Of a DNA stretch of 64,000 nucleotides, positions 51,092-60,074 are shown piece by piece. Each line of letters begins with the position of its first letter. The first letter of the stretch is position 1. Both the position numbers and the translations under genes were made by a program. Below the pieces are notes generated by a model. The model worked only from the letters and a program-made list of their open reading frames with translations, ran no database searches and was not told the DNA's origin. The DNA is taken from assembly GCA_045613385.1 (NCBI GenBank), contig JAZLAW010000020.1, forward strand, positions 1 to 64,000, read 5' to 3'. The stretch is from SIG565 sp045613385 (GTDB taxonomy: Bacteria; Bacillota; Clostridia; Oscillospirales; Acutalibacteraceae).

Positions 51092-51122
51092 TATAAAAAA
51101 TTAATATGAAGGGAAAATAAAA

Positions 51123-52079
51123 ATGTACTGGTTAGGAATTGATTTAGGTGGAACAAACATCGCAGCAGGTGTTGTCGATGAGAATTATAAAATTATAGGT
51201 CGCGGAAAGGCAAAAACAGACCGAGCTTTATCAGCCGAACTTATGGCGGATGATATGGTAAAGGCTGTCAATATGGCTATTGCCGATGCCGGTATTAAAA
51301 AAGAAGAAATTGTTGCTATGGGTATTGGTTCCCCCGGTGCGATTGACCCGACAACAGGTACTGTAATTAGCGCTGCAAACCTTAACTTTAAAAACACTCC
51401 CCTTTGCCAGATTTTAAAAGACAAAACAGGTTTCGATTTCTACATTGAAAACGATGCAAATGCTGCCGCTTACGGAGAATTATTAGCAGGTGCCGGCAAA
51501 GGCAAAAAAGAATTAATCGCCGTAACTCTCGGTACCGGTGTTGGCGGCGGAATTATCATTGATGGAAAAATCTTTTCAGGTCATAACCACTACGGTGCAG
51601 AACTTGGCCATATGGTAATTATGCACGGTGGTGAAAAATGCGGTTGTGGCAGAAAAGGCTGTTGGGAAGCCTATGCTTCGGCTTCGGCGCTTATACGCCA
51701 GACTAAAGAAGCTATGCTTGAAAACAAAGACAGCATTATGTGGGAAATCGCAGGTAACCTTGATAATGTAAGCGGTCTCACTTCCTTTGACGGTATGCGC
51801 AAAGGAGATAAGGTTGCGACCGATGTTGTAAATAAATATATTGAATATATCGCAGTAGGTATGATTGATATTTTAAATATCTTCCAACCTGAAGTTATTT
51901 GTATCGGCGGCGGTATTTCCAAAGAAGGCGACACCCTGCTTAACCCCATTAAAAAGTATCTTACAGATGGCGGTTACGTTACAGGTGTTGCTAACGCTAC
52001 CGAAATTAAAATCGCAGAACTTGGAAACGATGCCGGTATAATCGGGGCTGCATTCCTTTGCAATTTATACAAAAAATAA
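51123..52079 (+). CDS. glcK: ROK family glucokinase
   Basis: Phosphorylates glucose to glucose 6-phosphate. N-terminal phosphate loop DLGGTNIAAGVVDE, then GAPGAI-type segment IGSPGAID, catalytic Asp in FYIENDANAAAYGE, and zinc motif CGCGRKGCWE (CxCGxxGCxE). The 318-residue length is standard. It lies 31 bp after hprK, tying sugar entry to HPr signalling. Confidence 0.94.
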   Translation: MYWLGIDLGGTNIAAGVVDENYKIIGRGKAKTDRALSAELMADDMVKAVNMAIADAGIKKEEIVAMGIGSPGAIDPTTGTVISAANLNFKNTPLCQILKDKTGFDFYIENDANAAAYGELLAGAGKGKKELIAVTLGTGVGGGIIIDGKIFSGHNHYGAELGHMVIMHGGEKCGCGRKGCWEAYASASALIRQTKEAMLENKDSIMWEIAGNLDNVSGLTSFDGMRKGDKVATDVVNKYIEYIAVGMIDILNIFQPEVICIGGGISKEGDTLLNPIKKYLTDGGYVTGVANATEIKIAELGNDAGIIGAAFLCNLYKK

Positions 52080-52103
52080 TTAAATCCCGAAAGGATTTCT
52101 TTT

Positions 52104-53009
52104 ATGAATAAAGAGCACATTACTGCCTTTTTACAGAAAAATAATATATATTTTTTAACAGACGAACCCTTGTGCCGCCGTACCTCCTTTAAGGTCGGCG
52201 GCTATGCCGATTTTATGGTTTTTCCGAAAGATGAAACCGAAATTTCCCTTATTGTAGAGTTTTGCAAGGAAAACAATGTTTCTCTTACCGTTCTCGGTAA
52301 AGGTTCAAATGTTCTGGTTTCTGACAAAGGTATACGTGGCATTGTTTTATCAACTGAAAAAATCTGTAATATTGAGTGTTGTTCCGATGGCACAGTATGT
52401 TGCGGTGCCGGTGTTTCACTTACGGCATTATGTCAGTCGGCACTTGAAAACGGTTTGTCAGGACTTGAGTTCGCTTACGGCATACCGGGAAGTGTAGGCG
52501 GTGCCGTTTATATGAATGCTGGGGCTTACGGCGGTGAAATCAAGGATATAATTGTTTCGGCAAAGGTGTTGCAAAACGGAGAAGTTAAAATTATCTCTAA
52601 TGCTCAGATGAATTTGGGATACCGAACTTCAATCTTTAAAACCGATAGTTCTATTATAGTTTCTGTCGTTTTCCGCCTTAAAACCGATAAAAAAGAAGCT
52701 ATAAAGGCGCGAATGACAGAATTTATGTCTCGTAGAAAGGAAAAACAACCGCTCCAGTATCCGAGCGCAGGTAGTACCTTCAAGCGACCCGAAGGCTTTT
52801 TCGCGGGTGCCCTTATTGAAAAAAGCGGACTTAAAGGTTTTAGTGTCGGTGGCGCTCAAGTCAGTGAAAAACACGCAGGTTTTGTCATAAACAAAACTAA
52901 TGCCACCAGTAAAGATATAAAAGAACTTATCTGTCATATCCAGGAAAAAGTATATTCCGACAGCGGCGTTATGCTTGAGCGTGAAGTAATATACTTGGGA
53001 GAAGATTAA
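52104..53009 (+). CDS. murB: UDP-N-acetylenolpyruvoylglucosamine reductase
   Basis: Makes UDP-MurNAc in peptidoglycan synthesis. FAD-binding segments RRTSFKVGGYADFMVFP, LGKGSNVLVSD, GIPGSVGGAVYMNAGAYG and the catalytic YPSAGSTFKRPEG (Ser as proton donor) define a type II MurB. At 301 residues. It lies between glcK and whiA. Confidence 0.97.
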   Translation: MNKEHITAFLQKNNIYFLTDEPLCRRTSFKVGGYADFMVFPKDETEISLIVEFCKENNVSLTVLGKGSNVLVSDKGIRGIVLSTEKICNIECCSDGTVCCGAGVSLTALCQSALENGLSGLEFAYGIPGSVGGAVYMNAGAYGGEIKDIIVSAKVLQNGEVKIISNAQMNLGYRTSIFKTDSSIIVSVVFRLKTDKKEAIKARMTEFMSRRKEKQPLQYPSAGSTFKRPEGFFAGALIEKSGLKGFSVGGAQVSEKHAGFVINKTNATSKDIKELICHIQEKVYSDSGVMLEREVIYLGED

Positions 53010-53026
53010 AATAACGGAGGACCAAA

Positions 53027-53911
53027 ATGTCGTTTTCTTATGAATTGAAAACAGAATTATGTGGTATTAAAACCGCCGCTTGTTGCCGTCTGGCAGAATG
53101 CTACGGTATGATGCTTTTTGCGCATTTTTTTGATAACAATAAAATTTCGATTCTGAGCGACAACCCATCGGTGCAGAAAAATTTTGCCTATTTAATAAAA
53201 AAATGCTTTTCTGCAGATTGTGATTTATCTTCTTCCAACGGAAAAAAGCCTATGTATAAAGCGGAAATCACCGCTAAACATATTGTATCTGAAATTTTTC
53301 AATCTGTAACGGCTTCCCTTCTCCAAAAAATTTTAGAAAAAGACTGTTGCCGTGATGCATTTATACGCGGTGCATTTTTATCCTGTGGACATATTATGAA
53401 TCCCGAAAAAGAATATCGCGCAGAATTCAGGGTAAAAAATAAAGACTATGCCGATTTGCTCGAAGAAATACTTATCAACCGCGATATTAAACCTTTTAAA
53501 ACGCTCCGCAATAATTCTATAATTTTTTACTATCGTAAAAGTGACCGTATTGAAGACTTAATAACGGTTATGGGCGCGGGTAATATCACTCTTCATCTTA
53601 TGGACCTTAAAATTATGAAGGGCGTTAGAAACAACATAAACCGAAAAAACAATATTGAAGATGCTAACACATCGAAAATGATAGAAGCTTCAATATCCCA
53701 ACGCACCGCTATTAAATATCTAATTGACAGCGATAAATTTGGTGTATTGAGTGATGATTTAAAGGAAATAGCTCTTTTAAGGATGGCTAACCCCGATGCA
53801 TCGTTAAATGAACTTAGTCGTTTATGTAGTATTTCAATTTCAAAATCAGGTATCAATCACAGACTTAAAAAAATCGTTATCACCGCCGAAAATTTAAAAA
53901 ACAGGAAGTGA
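53027..53911 (+). CDS. whiA: DNA-binding protein WhiA
   Basis: A LAGLIDADG-like domain followed by a helix-turn-helix. The N-terminus MSFSYELKTEL, the RGAFLSCGHIMNPEKEY motif and the C-terminal LRMANPDASLNELSRL...ISKSGINHRLKK are characteristic. It regulates growth and, in actinobacteria, sporulation. It follows murB by 17 bp; the rapZ and yvcK genes that often lie between murB and whiA are missing here. Confidence 0.96.
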   Translation: MSFSYELKTELCGIKTAACCRLAECYGMMLFAHFFDNNKISILSDNPSVQKNFAYLIKKCFSADCDLSSSNGKKPMYKAEITAKHIVSEIFQSVTASLLQKILEKDCCRDAFIRGAFLSCGHIMNPEKEYRAEFRVKNKDYADLLEEILINRDIKPFKTLRNNSIIFYYRKSDRIEDLITVMGAGNITLHLMDLKIMKGVRNNINRKNNIEDANTSKMIEASISQRTAIKYLIDSDKFGVLSDDLKEIALLRMANPDASLNELSRLCSISISKSGINHRLKKIVITAENLKNRK

Positions 53912-53916
53912 GTTAA

Positions 53917-56900
53917 ATGAGTTTTGTACATCTGCATGTTCATACACAGTACAGTCTTTTAGACGGAAATTGCCGTATAAAAGACTTAATTGATGCTGCA
54001 AAACTTAAGGGACAAACTTCGATTGCTATCACCGACCACGGCGTAATGTACGGTGCCGTAGAATTTTATAAATATGCTAAGCAAGCGGGTATTAAGCCTA
54101 TTATTGGTTGCGAAGTTTATGTCGCACCCAGAAGCCGTTTTGATAAAGATAAATTCTATGACAGCGAATATAATCATCTCGTTTTGCTATGCAAAAATGA
54201 AACCGGCTACAAAAATCTTATTAAATTAGTTTCGGCTGGATTTACAGAAGGCTTTTACAGTAAACCGCGTATAGACAAAGAGCTCTTATCCGCTCACTCC
54301 GAAGGACTTATTGCCCTTTCTGCCTGTCTTGCGGGTGAGTTACCGCGTCTTATTTTAAAAGATAATTATGAGAAGGCAAAGGAAACTGCATTATGGTTTC
54401 AAAAGGTATTTGGTAAAGGCAATTATTATATCGAAATTCAGGACCACGATATTTTTGAGCAAAAACAGGTAAACTCAAAGCTCATACAATTATCAAAAGA
54501 GACCAGTATACCACTTGTCGCGACAAACGATGTTCATTATGTGAATAAAGAAGACAGCGATGCCCACAAGGTATTACTTTGTATACAAACAGGCAAAAAA
54601 TTAAGTGATGATAACACACTTGAATTCCAGACCGAAGAATTTTATTTAAAAAGCGAAGATGAAATGCTCTCTGTCTTCCCGAATGTCCCAGAAGCCATTC
54701 ACAACACCGCACTTGTTGCTGATGCTTGTAATTTCGACTTTGAATTTGGTAAAATTAAGCTTCCTGTTTTTGATATCGGAAACAAAAACCACTATGAATA
54801 TTTCAGAGAAAAATGCTATGAAGGATTATACAAAAACTATGGTAACAATCCTGACAGCAAGGTTATAGAAAGACTGGAATATGAACTTGAGATAATAAAC
54901 AAGATGGGTTATGTTGATTATTATCTTATAGTGCAGGATTTTGTAAATTATGCCAAAACACACGATATCCCCGTAGGTCCGGGCCGTGGAAGCGGCGCGG
55001 CAAGTATCGCGGCATACTGTATAGGAATAACGGGTATCGACCCTATAAAATACAATCTGCTTTTTGAAAGATTTTTAAATCCGGAACGTGTTTCAATGCC
55101 GGATTTTGACATCGACTTCTGTTTCGTAAACCGCCAGAAAGTTATAGATTATGTTATAGAAAAATACGGCACAGACCGAGTTGCACAAATCGTTACCTTT
55201 GGTACTATGGCGGCTCGTGCTGCTGTACGTGATGTCGGTCGCGTAATGGATGTGCCATACGCTTTATGCGATAAGGTTGCAAAACTTATTCCACAGGAAC
55301 TAAAAATCACCATTCCTGTGGCTTTGGAAAAATCTCCAGAACTCAAAAATCTATATGAAAACGATGAATCTGTTAAAGCCATAATCGATATGGCTATAAA
55401 ACTCGAAGGTTCGCCGCGAAATGCATCTACACACGCGGCAGGTGTAGTTATTTCGGACAAAGCGGTTGATGAATATGTACCGCTTTCAAAAAATGATGAT
55501 GCCGTTGTCACTCAATATCCTATGACTGTTCTTGATGAATTAGGTCTTCTTAAAATGGACTTTCTGGGACTGAGAAATATTACCATCATTGATGTGACAG
55601 AAAAGCGCATACGCGAAGAAGAACCCGATTTTGATATTGAAAAAATACCGCTTGATGACAAAGAAACGCTGAAAATGATGGCAAATGGCTATACCGAAGG
55701 TGTTTTTCAGTTTGAAAGTGAAGGAATGAAAAACGTTCTCAGGCAATTTGTTCCGGAAAATATAGAAGATCTTATTGCTATTTTGTCTCTGTACCGACCG
55801 GGGCCTATGGATTCTATTCCAAAATATATTAATAACCGCCACAATCCTTCGGCAGTTACCTATGCCCACCACCTGCTTAAGCCTATTTTAGACGTAACCT
55901 ACGGTTGCATCGTTTATCAAGAACAGGTTATGCAAATATGCCGTAGTTTAGCAGGTTATTCATTTGGTCGTGCCGATATTGTGCGCCGCGCTATGTCGAA
56001 GAAAAAGCACGATGTTATGGAAAAAGAACGCAAGGCGTTTATATACGGAGAAACCGACCAGAACGGAAATGTTGTGTGTGAAGGTGCTATAAAACGCGGC
56101 GTTCCGGAAGACGTAGCGAGTGCCATTTTTGATGATATGTCGGCTTTTGCTTCCTATGCTTTTAACAAAGGCCATGCCGCAGCATACGGTGTAATTGCAT
56201 ACAGAACAGCATATCTTAAATGCCATTATTCATCACAATATATGGCGGCACTTTTCTCAAGTGTACTCGACAGTGCGGGAAAAATTTCACAGTATAATAC
56301 CGAATGCAAACGGCTTAATTTGAAATTATTACCGCCCGATGTAAACAAAAGTATGTCGGATTTTTACGGTAAAGACGGTGAAATACGTTTTGGACTTTGC
56401 GCTATAAAAAACATAGGCACAGGGCTTATTGAGCGAATAATAACTGAACGTAAAAGCGGTGGCAACTTTACTTCTATGTTTGATTTTTGTTTGCGCGTAA
56501 GCGGTAAAGATTTCAACAGAAGAGCATTAGAAACCCTTATAAAAAGCGGATCAATGGACTCTTTAGAAAAAACGCGTAAACAAATGTTATATTCTATTGA
56601 TGCAGTATTGAATGCCGTTGACTCTGAAAAGAAATATCGCAATGCAGGTCAGATGAATTTGTTTGACCAGACAGAAGAAGATAACCATTTTTCCTTACCC
56701 AATATTGAAGAAATGCCAAAATCGGAATTGCTAAAGCTTGAAAAAGAAGCAACCGGCATTTTTCTTTCAGGTCACCCGTTAGAAGAATATATGGGATATA
56801 TAAAACAGATAGGCTCTGCAAAAACCATAGATATTCACGGCGGCAAGTACAAAGATGGACAACGTGTTAGCATAGTAGCACTTATCAGTGGCGCCAAAAT

Positions 56901-57360
56901 CAAAACGTTAAAGAGCGGACAAATAATATTTTATGCAACCGCCGAAGACCTTTACGGTTCTATAGACATTACAATATTCAACTCTGCCTATGCAAGTTAT
57001 AAACATTTACTGACTGAAAGCAATATTGTTATTTTAGGTGGCAAAATATCAGAACGCGATGACAAACCAACCGAGCTCATTTGTGACAGTGTATCCCCTA
57101 TCACAGAAGAATTCAAATCAATAATTCCAAAAAAGGAAAAAGTATTATATATAAAAGTTCCGACTCTTAATTGTGAGAAAACCGAAAAAATTAAACAGAT
57201 TTTACAGGCATCCCCTGGAAAGACATCTGTAATAATTTACTGTGAAGACACAAAAAAGAAATTTTCTGTGCCTGAAAGTATGAAAATTGATGGTGCCGGC
57301 GATATAATTAACAAGATTTCAAAAGTTGTTGGTAATTATAACGTAAAAATGGTTGAATAA
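53917..57360 (+). CDS. dnaE: DNA polymerase III alpha subunit DnaE
   Basis: A replicative C-family polymerase of 1147 residues. PHP domain HLHVHTQYSLLDG and TDHGVMYG at the N-terminus, the palm with PGRGSGAASIAAYC, catalytic aspartates in MPDFDIDFCF, then FNKGHAAAYGVIAY, helix-hairpin-helix and a C-terminal OB fold (VALISGAKIKT). PolC is presumably elsewhere in the genome. It begins 5 bp after the whiA stop. Confidence 0.98.
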   Translation: MSFVHLHVHTQYSLLDGNCRIKDLIDAAKLKGQTSIAITDHGVMYGAVEFYKYAKQAGIKPIIGCEVYVAPRSRFDKDKFYDSEYNHLVLLCKNETGYKNLIKLVSAGFTEGFYSKPRIDKELLSAHSEGLIALSACLAGELPRLILKDNYEKAKETALWFQKVFGKGNYYIEIQDHDIFEQKQVNSKLIQLSKETSIPLVATNDVHYVNKEDSDAHKVLLCIQTGKKLSDDNTLEFQTEEFYLKSEDEMLSVFPNVPEAIHNTALVADACNFDFEFGKIKLPVFDIGNKNHYEYFREKCYEGLYKNYGNNPDSKVIERLEYELEIINKMGYVDYYLIVQDFVNYAKTHDIPVGPGRGSGAASIAAYCIGITGIDPIKYNLLFERFLNPERVSMPDFDIDFCFVNRQKVIDYVIEKYGTDRVAQIVTFGTMAARAAVRDVGRVMDVPYALCDKVAKLIPQELKITIPVALEKSPELKNLYENDESVKAIIDMAIKLEGSPRNASTHAAGVVISDKAVDEYVPLSKNDDAVVTQYPMTVLDELGLLKMDFLGLRNITIIDVTEKRIREEEPDFDIEKIPLDDKETLKMMANGYTEGVFQFESEGMKNVLRQFVPENIEDLIAILSLYRPGPMDSIPKYINNRHNPSAVTYAHHLLKPILDVTYGCIVYQEQVMQICRSLAGYSFGRADIVRRAMSKKKHDVMEKERKAFIYGETDQNGNVVCEGAIKRGVPEDVASAIFDDMSAFASYAFNKGHAAAYGVIAYRTAYLKCHYSSQYMAALFSSVLDSAGKISQYNTECKRLNLKLLPPDVNKSMSDFYGKDGEIRFGLCAIKNIGTGLIERIITERKSGGNFTSMFDFCLRVSGKDFNRRALETLIKSGSMDSLEKTRKQMLYSIDAVLNAVDSEKKYRNAGQMNLFDQTEEDNHFSLPNIEEMPKSELLKLEKEATGIFLSGHPLEEYMGYIKQIGSAKTIDIHGGKYKDGQRVSIVALISGAKIKTLKSGQIIFYATAEDLYGSIDITIFNSAYASYKHLLTESNIVILGGKISERDDKPTELICDSVSPITEEFKSIIPKKEKVLYIKVPTLNCEKTEKIKQILQASPGKTSVIIYCEDTKKKFSVPESMKIDGAGDIINKISKVVGNYNVKMVE

Positions 57361-57361
57361 T

Positions 57362-57390
57362 TTGAAGTTATGATTTATAATTTATATAAT
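57362..57390 (+). promoter_or_regulatory. Promoter of pfkA
   Basis: TTGAAG, 17 bp, TATAAT directly after the dnaE stop. Transcription would begin near 57397, just ahead of AAGAAGG. Confidence 0.65.
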
Positions 57391-57414
57391 TAATGTAAAG
57401 AAGGTATGAAACTT

Positions 57415-58377
57415 ATGAAAACTATAGGAGTTTTAACCAGTGGCGGCGACGCTCCGGGTATGAACGCGGTTGTGCGTTCGGTTGTAAGAAGCGCTGTTTC
57501 TATGGGTATGAATGTTAAAGGTATAGGTCGCGGTTACAACGGTCTTATTGATGGTGAAATTTTCGATATGAACATCCGCTCGGTTTCTGAAATAATTCAT
57601 CGTGGCGGTACTATTCTTTATACTGCAAGAAGTCCTGAATTTAAAACCGAAGAAGGTATACAAAAAGCAGTAGCAACCTGTAAAAAGGAAGGTATTGAAG
57701 GTATCGTTGTAATTGGAGGCGACGGTTCTTTCCGCGGCGCCAGAGAGTTATCTCTTCACGGTATTCCCTGCGTTGGTGTACCGGGTACTATTGATAACGA
57801 TATTTCTTCTACAGAATATACAATCGGTTTTGATACTGCTATGAACACTGCTATGGAAATGATAGATAAACTGCGCGATACAACCCAATCGCATGAACGT
57901 TGCAGTGTTGTTGAGGTTATGGGTAGACATGCCGGTTGGATTGCGCTTGAAACAGGTATTGCTGTTGGTGCTACATCTATTTTGGTGCCTGAAGTTAAAT
58001 TCGATTTGCAAAAAGATGTTATCGACAAAATAATTAAAACCAGAGCTACCGGTAAAAAGCATTTTATAATTATTGTTGCTGAAGGCGTTGGTAAAACAAC
58101 AGAGCTTTCTAAAGAAATAGAAAGAATAACTGGCATTGAAACACGTGCTACCGTTTTAGGCCACGTTCAACGCGGTGGCAGTCCGACTGTTCGTGACAGA
58201 GTTATGGCAAGTACAATGGGACATGCCGCGGTTAAACTCTTAAGTCAGGGCATTGGTAACCGCGTTGTTGCATATCGCGGCAATTCTATTGTTGATTTCG
58301 ATATCTATGAAGCGTTGAATATGGAAAAACCTTTTGATATTGAATCATACAATATGGCAAATGATATTTCAGTTTAA
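57415..58377 (+). CDS. pfkA: ATP-dependent 6-phosphofructokinase
   Basis: Commits sugar to glycolysis by phosphorylating fructose 6-phosphate with ATP. TSGGDAPGMNAVVR at the N-terminus, IGGDGSFRGA (Gly at the ATP site rather than Asp of pyrophosphate forms), catalytic PGTIDNDI and EVMGRHAGWIAL. The start is ATG 57415, 10 bp after AAGAAGG, giving 320 residues. Near hprK and eno, giving three sugar-metabolism genes in one region. Confidence 0.98.
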   Translation: MKTIGVLTSGGDAPGMNAVVRSVVRSAVSMGMNVKGIGRGYNGLIDGEIFDMNIRSVSEIIHRGGTILYTARSPEFKTEEGIQKAVATCKKEGIEGIVVIGGDGSFRGARELSLHGIPCVGVPGTIDNDISSTEYTIGFDTAMNTAMEMIDKLRDTTQSHERCSVVEVMGRHAGWIALETGIAVGATSILVPEVKFDLQKDVIDKIIKTRATGKKHFIIIVAEGVGKTTELSKEIERITGIETRATVLGHVQRGGSPTVRDRVMASTMGHAAVKLLSQGIGNRVVAYRGNSIVDFDIYEALNMEKPFDIESYNMANDISV

Positions 58378-58388
58378 TATTTTCCGTT

Positions 58389-58419
58389 TAGTGTGACAAT
58401 TTGTTTGTCACACTATTTT
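58389..58419 (+). terminator. Terminator-like hairpin between pfkA and alr
   Basis: An 11-bp TAGTGTGACAA/TTGTCACACTA stem (58389-58399 with 58405-58415), 5-nt loop, four T. Moderate strength; may reduce read-through from pfkA to alr. Confidence 0.55.
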
Positions 58420-58437
58420 GCAGCGGGGGGTGAAATA

Positions 58438-59562
58438 ATGAATTTTGTTAAACGAACTTGGGCGGAAATTAATATATCTGCCCTTCTCAACAACTTGCAA
58501 ATCATTAAAAAACATTCTGATAACAAAGAAATTATGGCCATTGTCAAGGCGGATGCCTACGGCCACGGTGTTGAGTCTATTGTTCCGGCTTTGCAAGAAA
58601 ACGGTATTAATAGTTTTGGTGTTTCCAACATTAAAGAAGCTATTGAATTGCGCTCTCTTGGTGTTGACGGAAGTATTTTAATTTTAGGATACACCCCTAT
58701 AAATTGTGTTAAAGATTTATCTGAAAATAATATATCTCAGGCCGTTTACAATCTTGAATATGCTCGAGAATTATCGACTGCAGCAAAAAAAGAAGGTTTA
58801 TGCCTAAACATTCATATTAAGCTTGATACAGGAATGGGTCGAATAGGTTTTGATTGCCGCAATAAAGACCTTGCCGAAATAGGAGACGCCGTAGCAGTAG
58901 CAAAACTTCCCTGTTTATGTGTCGTGGGTGTTTTTACCCATTTTGCCGAATCGGATGATACGTCAGATAATGCTATTGATTTCACCAAACAACAAATAAG
59001 CCTTTTTAAATCGGCAATAAAGGTACTGAACGATAACGGCATAAACCCTGAAATGCGTCATTGTAACAACTCTGCCGCTATTTTTACGACAAATAATGAT
59101 TTTAGTAATTTATGTCGTCCGGGTATCATTTTGTACGGTTTATCCCCTTCACCCTCGGTCAAAATTGATGGGCTACAACCTGTAATGTCTTTTAAATCTG
59201 TAGTCAGTATGGTAAAGAAAATTAAAAAGGGTGACTCTTTAAGTTACGGCCGTACCTTTACAGCAGAAAAGGATATGCTTATAGCTACTGTTACTGCCGG
59301 TTATGGCGATGGTTACCCAAGGAAACTCTCTTCAGTAGGCAGAGTTATTGTCAACGGCCACACAGCAAACATCCTGGGAAGAATATGTATGGACCAGTTT
59401 TTAATAGACATATCAGATATTAAAGATGTTAAAATTGGTGATACGGTCACTCTTTTTGGAGAAGATATTACGGCGACCGATATTGCCGAAGAGTGCGACA
59501 CTATTAACTATGAAATTGTTTGCGGAATTTCAAAACGTGTTCCAAGAATAGTTATAAAATGA
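58438..59562 (+). CDS. alr: Alanine racemase
   Basis: Makes D-alanine for peptidoglycan, with PLP. The PLP lysine is in MAIVKADAYGHG, the catalytic Tyr in AGYGDGYPRKLS, and the Arg/Tyr segment SLSYGRTFTAEKDM. Start ATG 58438 follows GGGGGGTGA; an earlier GTG at 58393 lies in the hairpin and was rejected. At 374 residues it is of normal size. Confidence 0.96.
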   Translation: MNFVKRTWAEINISALLNNLQIIKKHSDNKEIMAIVKADAYGHGVESIVPALQENGINSFGVSNIKEAIELRSLGVDGSILILGYTPINCVKDLSENNISQAVYNLEYARELSTAAKKEGLCLNIHIKLDTGMGRIGFDCRNKDLAEIGDAVAVAKLPCLCVVGVFTHFAESDDTSDNAIDFTKQQISLFKSAIKVLNDNGINPEMRHCNNSAAIFTTNNDFSNLCRPGIILYGLSPSPSVKIDGLQPVMSFKSVVSMVKKIKKGDSLSYGRTFTAEKDMLIATVTAGYGDGYPRKLSSVGRVIVNGHTANILGRICMDQFLIDISDIKDVKIGDTVTLFGEDITATDIAEECDTINYEIVCGISKRVPRIVIK

Positions 59563-59578
59563 AAAGGAGAATTACATA

Positions 59579-60031
59579 ATGAAAAAGTTTTTAAGCGAAT
59601 TTAAAGATTTTATTACCAAGGGTAATGTCCTTGACCTTGCAGTCGGTGTTATTATCGGTGCTGCTTTCAAGGATATCGTAACAAGTCTTACTGAAAACAT
59701 TATCCAACCGATTCTCGACCTTATAATTAAGACAGAATTTGGTGCAAAATTACTCATCAAAGGCAGCGGAGAAACCGCGGTTTATCTTGAGTACGGTAAA
59801 TTCTTATCATCGGTTATCAATTTTATTATTATGGCATTTATAATCTTCCTTATTGTAAAGACCGTTAAAAAAGCCGAAGAATTAGGAAATAAACTTGCGA
59901 AACTGGGCAAAAAGGAAGAAGAAGCCGTTGAAGAATTGGCACCCACCATTAAAACCTGTCCGTTCTGCAAAAGTGAAATTGCTTTTGATGCAACCCGTTG
60001 TCCGCACTGCACATCCGTTCTTGATGAATAA
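59579..60031 (+). CDS. mscL: Large-conductance mechanosensitive channel with C-terminal zinc ribbon
   Basis: A tension-gated pore that releases solutes on osmotic downshock. The N-terminus FLSEFKDFITKGNVLDLAVG and TM1 (VIIGAAFKDIVTSL) are typical, with a second membrane helix at about 80-104. A cytoplasmic helical bundle follows, and the usual tail is replaced by a zinc ribbon CPFC...CPHC (about 122-146) ending SVLDE. The zinc ribbon could bind a partner or change gating. The 150-residue length is slightly longer than usual. It follows alr by 16 bp. Confidence 0.95.
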   Translation: MKKFLSEFKDFITKGNVLDLAVGVIIGAAFKDIVTSLTENIIQPILDLIIKTEFGAKLLIKGSGETAVYLEYGKFLSSVINFIIMAFIIFLIVKTVKKAEELGNKLAKLGKKEEEAVEELAPTIKTCPFCKSEIAFDATRCPHCTSVLDE

Positions 60032-60035
60032 TTTT

Positions 60036-60074
60036 AAAGGATGCTTAAAGCCCCGCTTTAAGCATCCTTTTTTT
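60036..60074. terminator. Bidirectional terminator between mscL and eno
   Basis: A perfect 16-bp stem (60036-60051 with 60055-60070), 3-nt CCC loop, T-run. The eno stop begins at 60073, so it serves both convergent genes. Confidence 0.9.

Noticed and set aside
58393..58437. GTG 58393 as alr start
   Set aside because: It is inside a hairpin after pfkA; ATG 58438 has a strong SD and gives the normal protein length.
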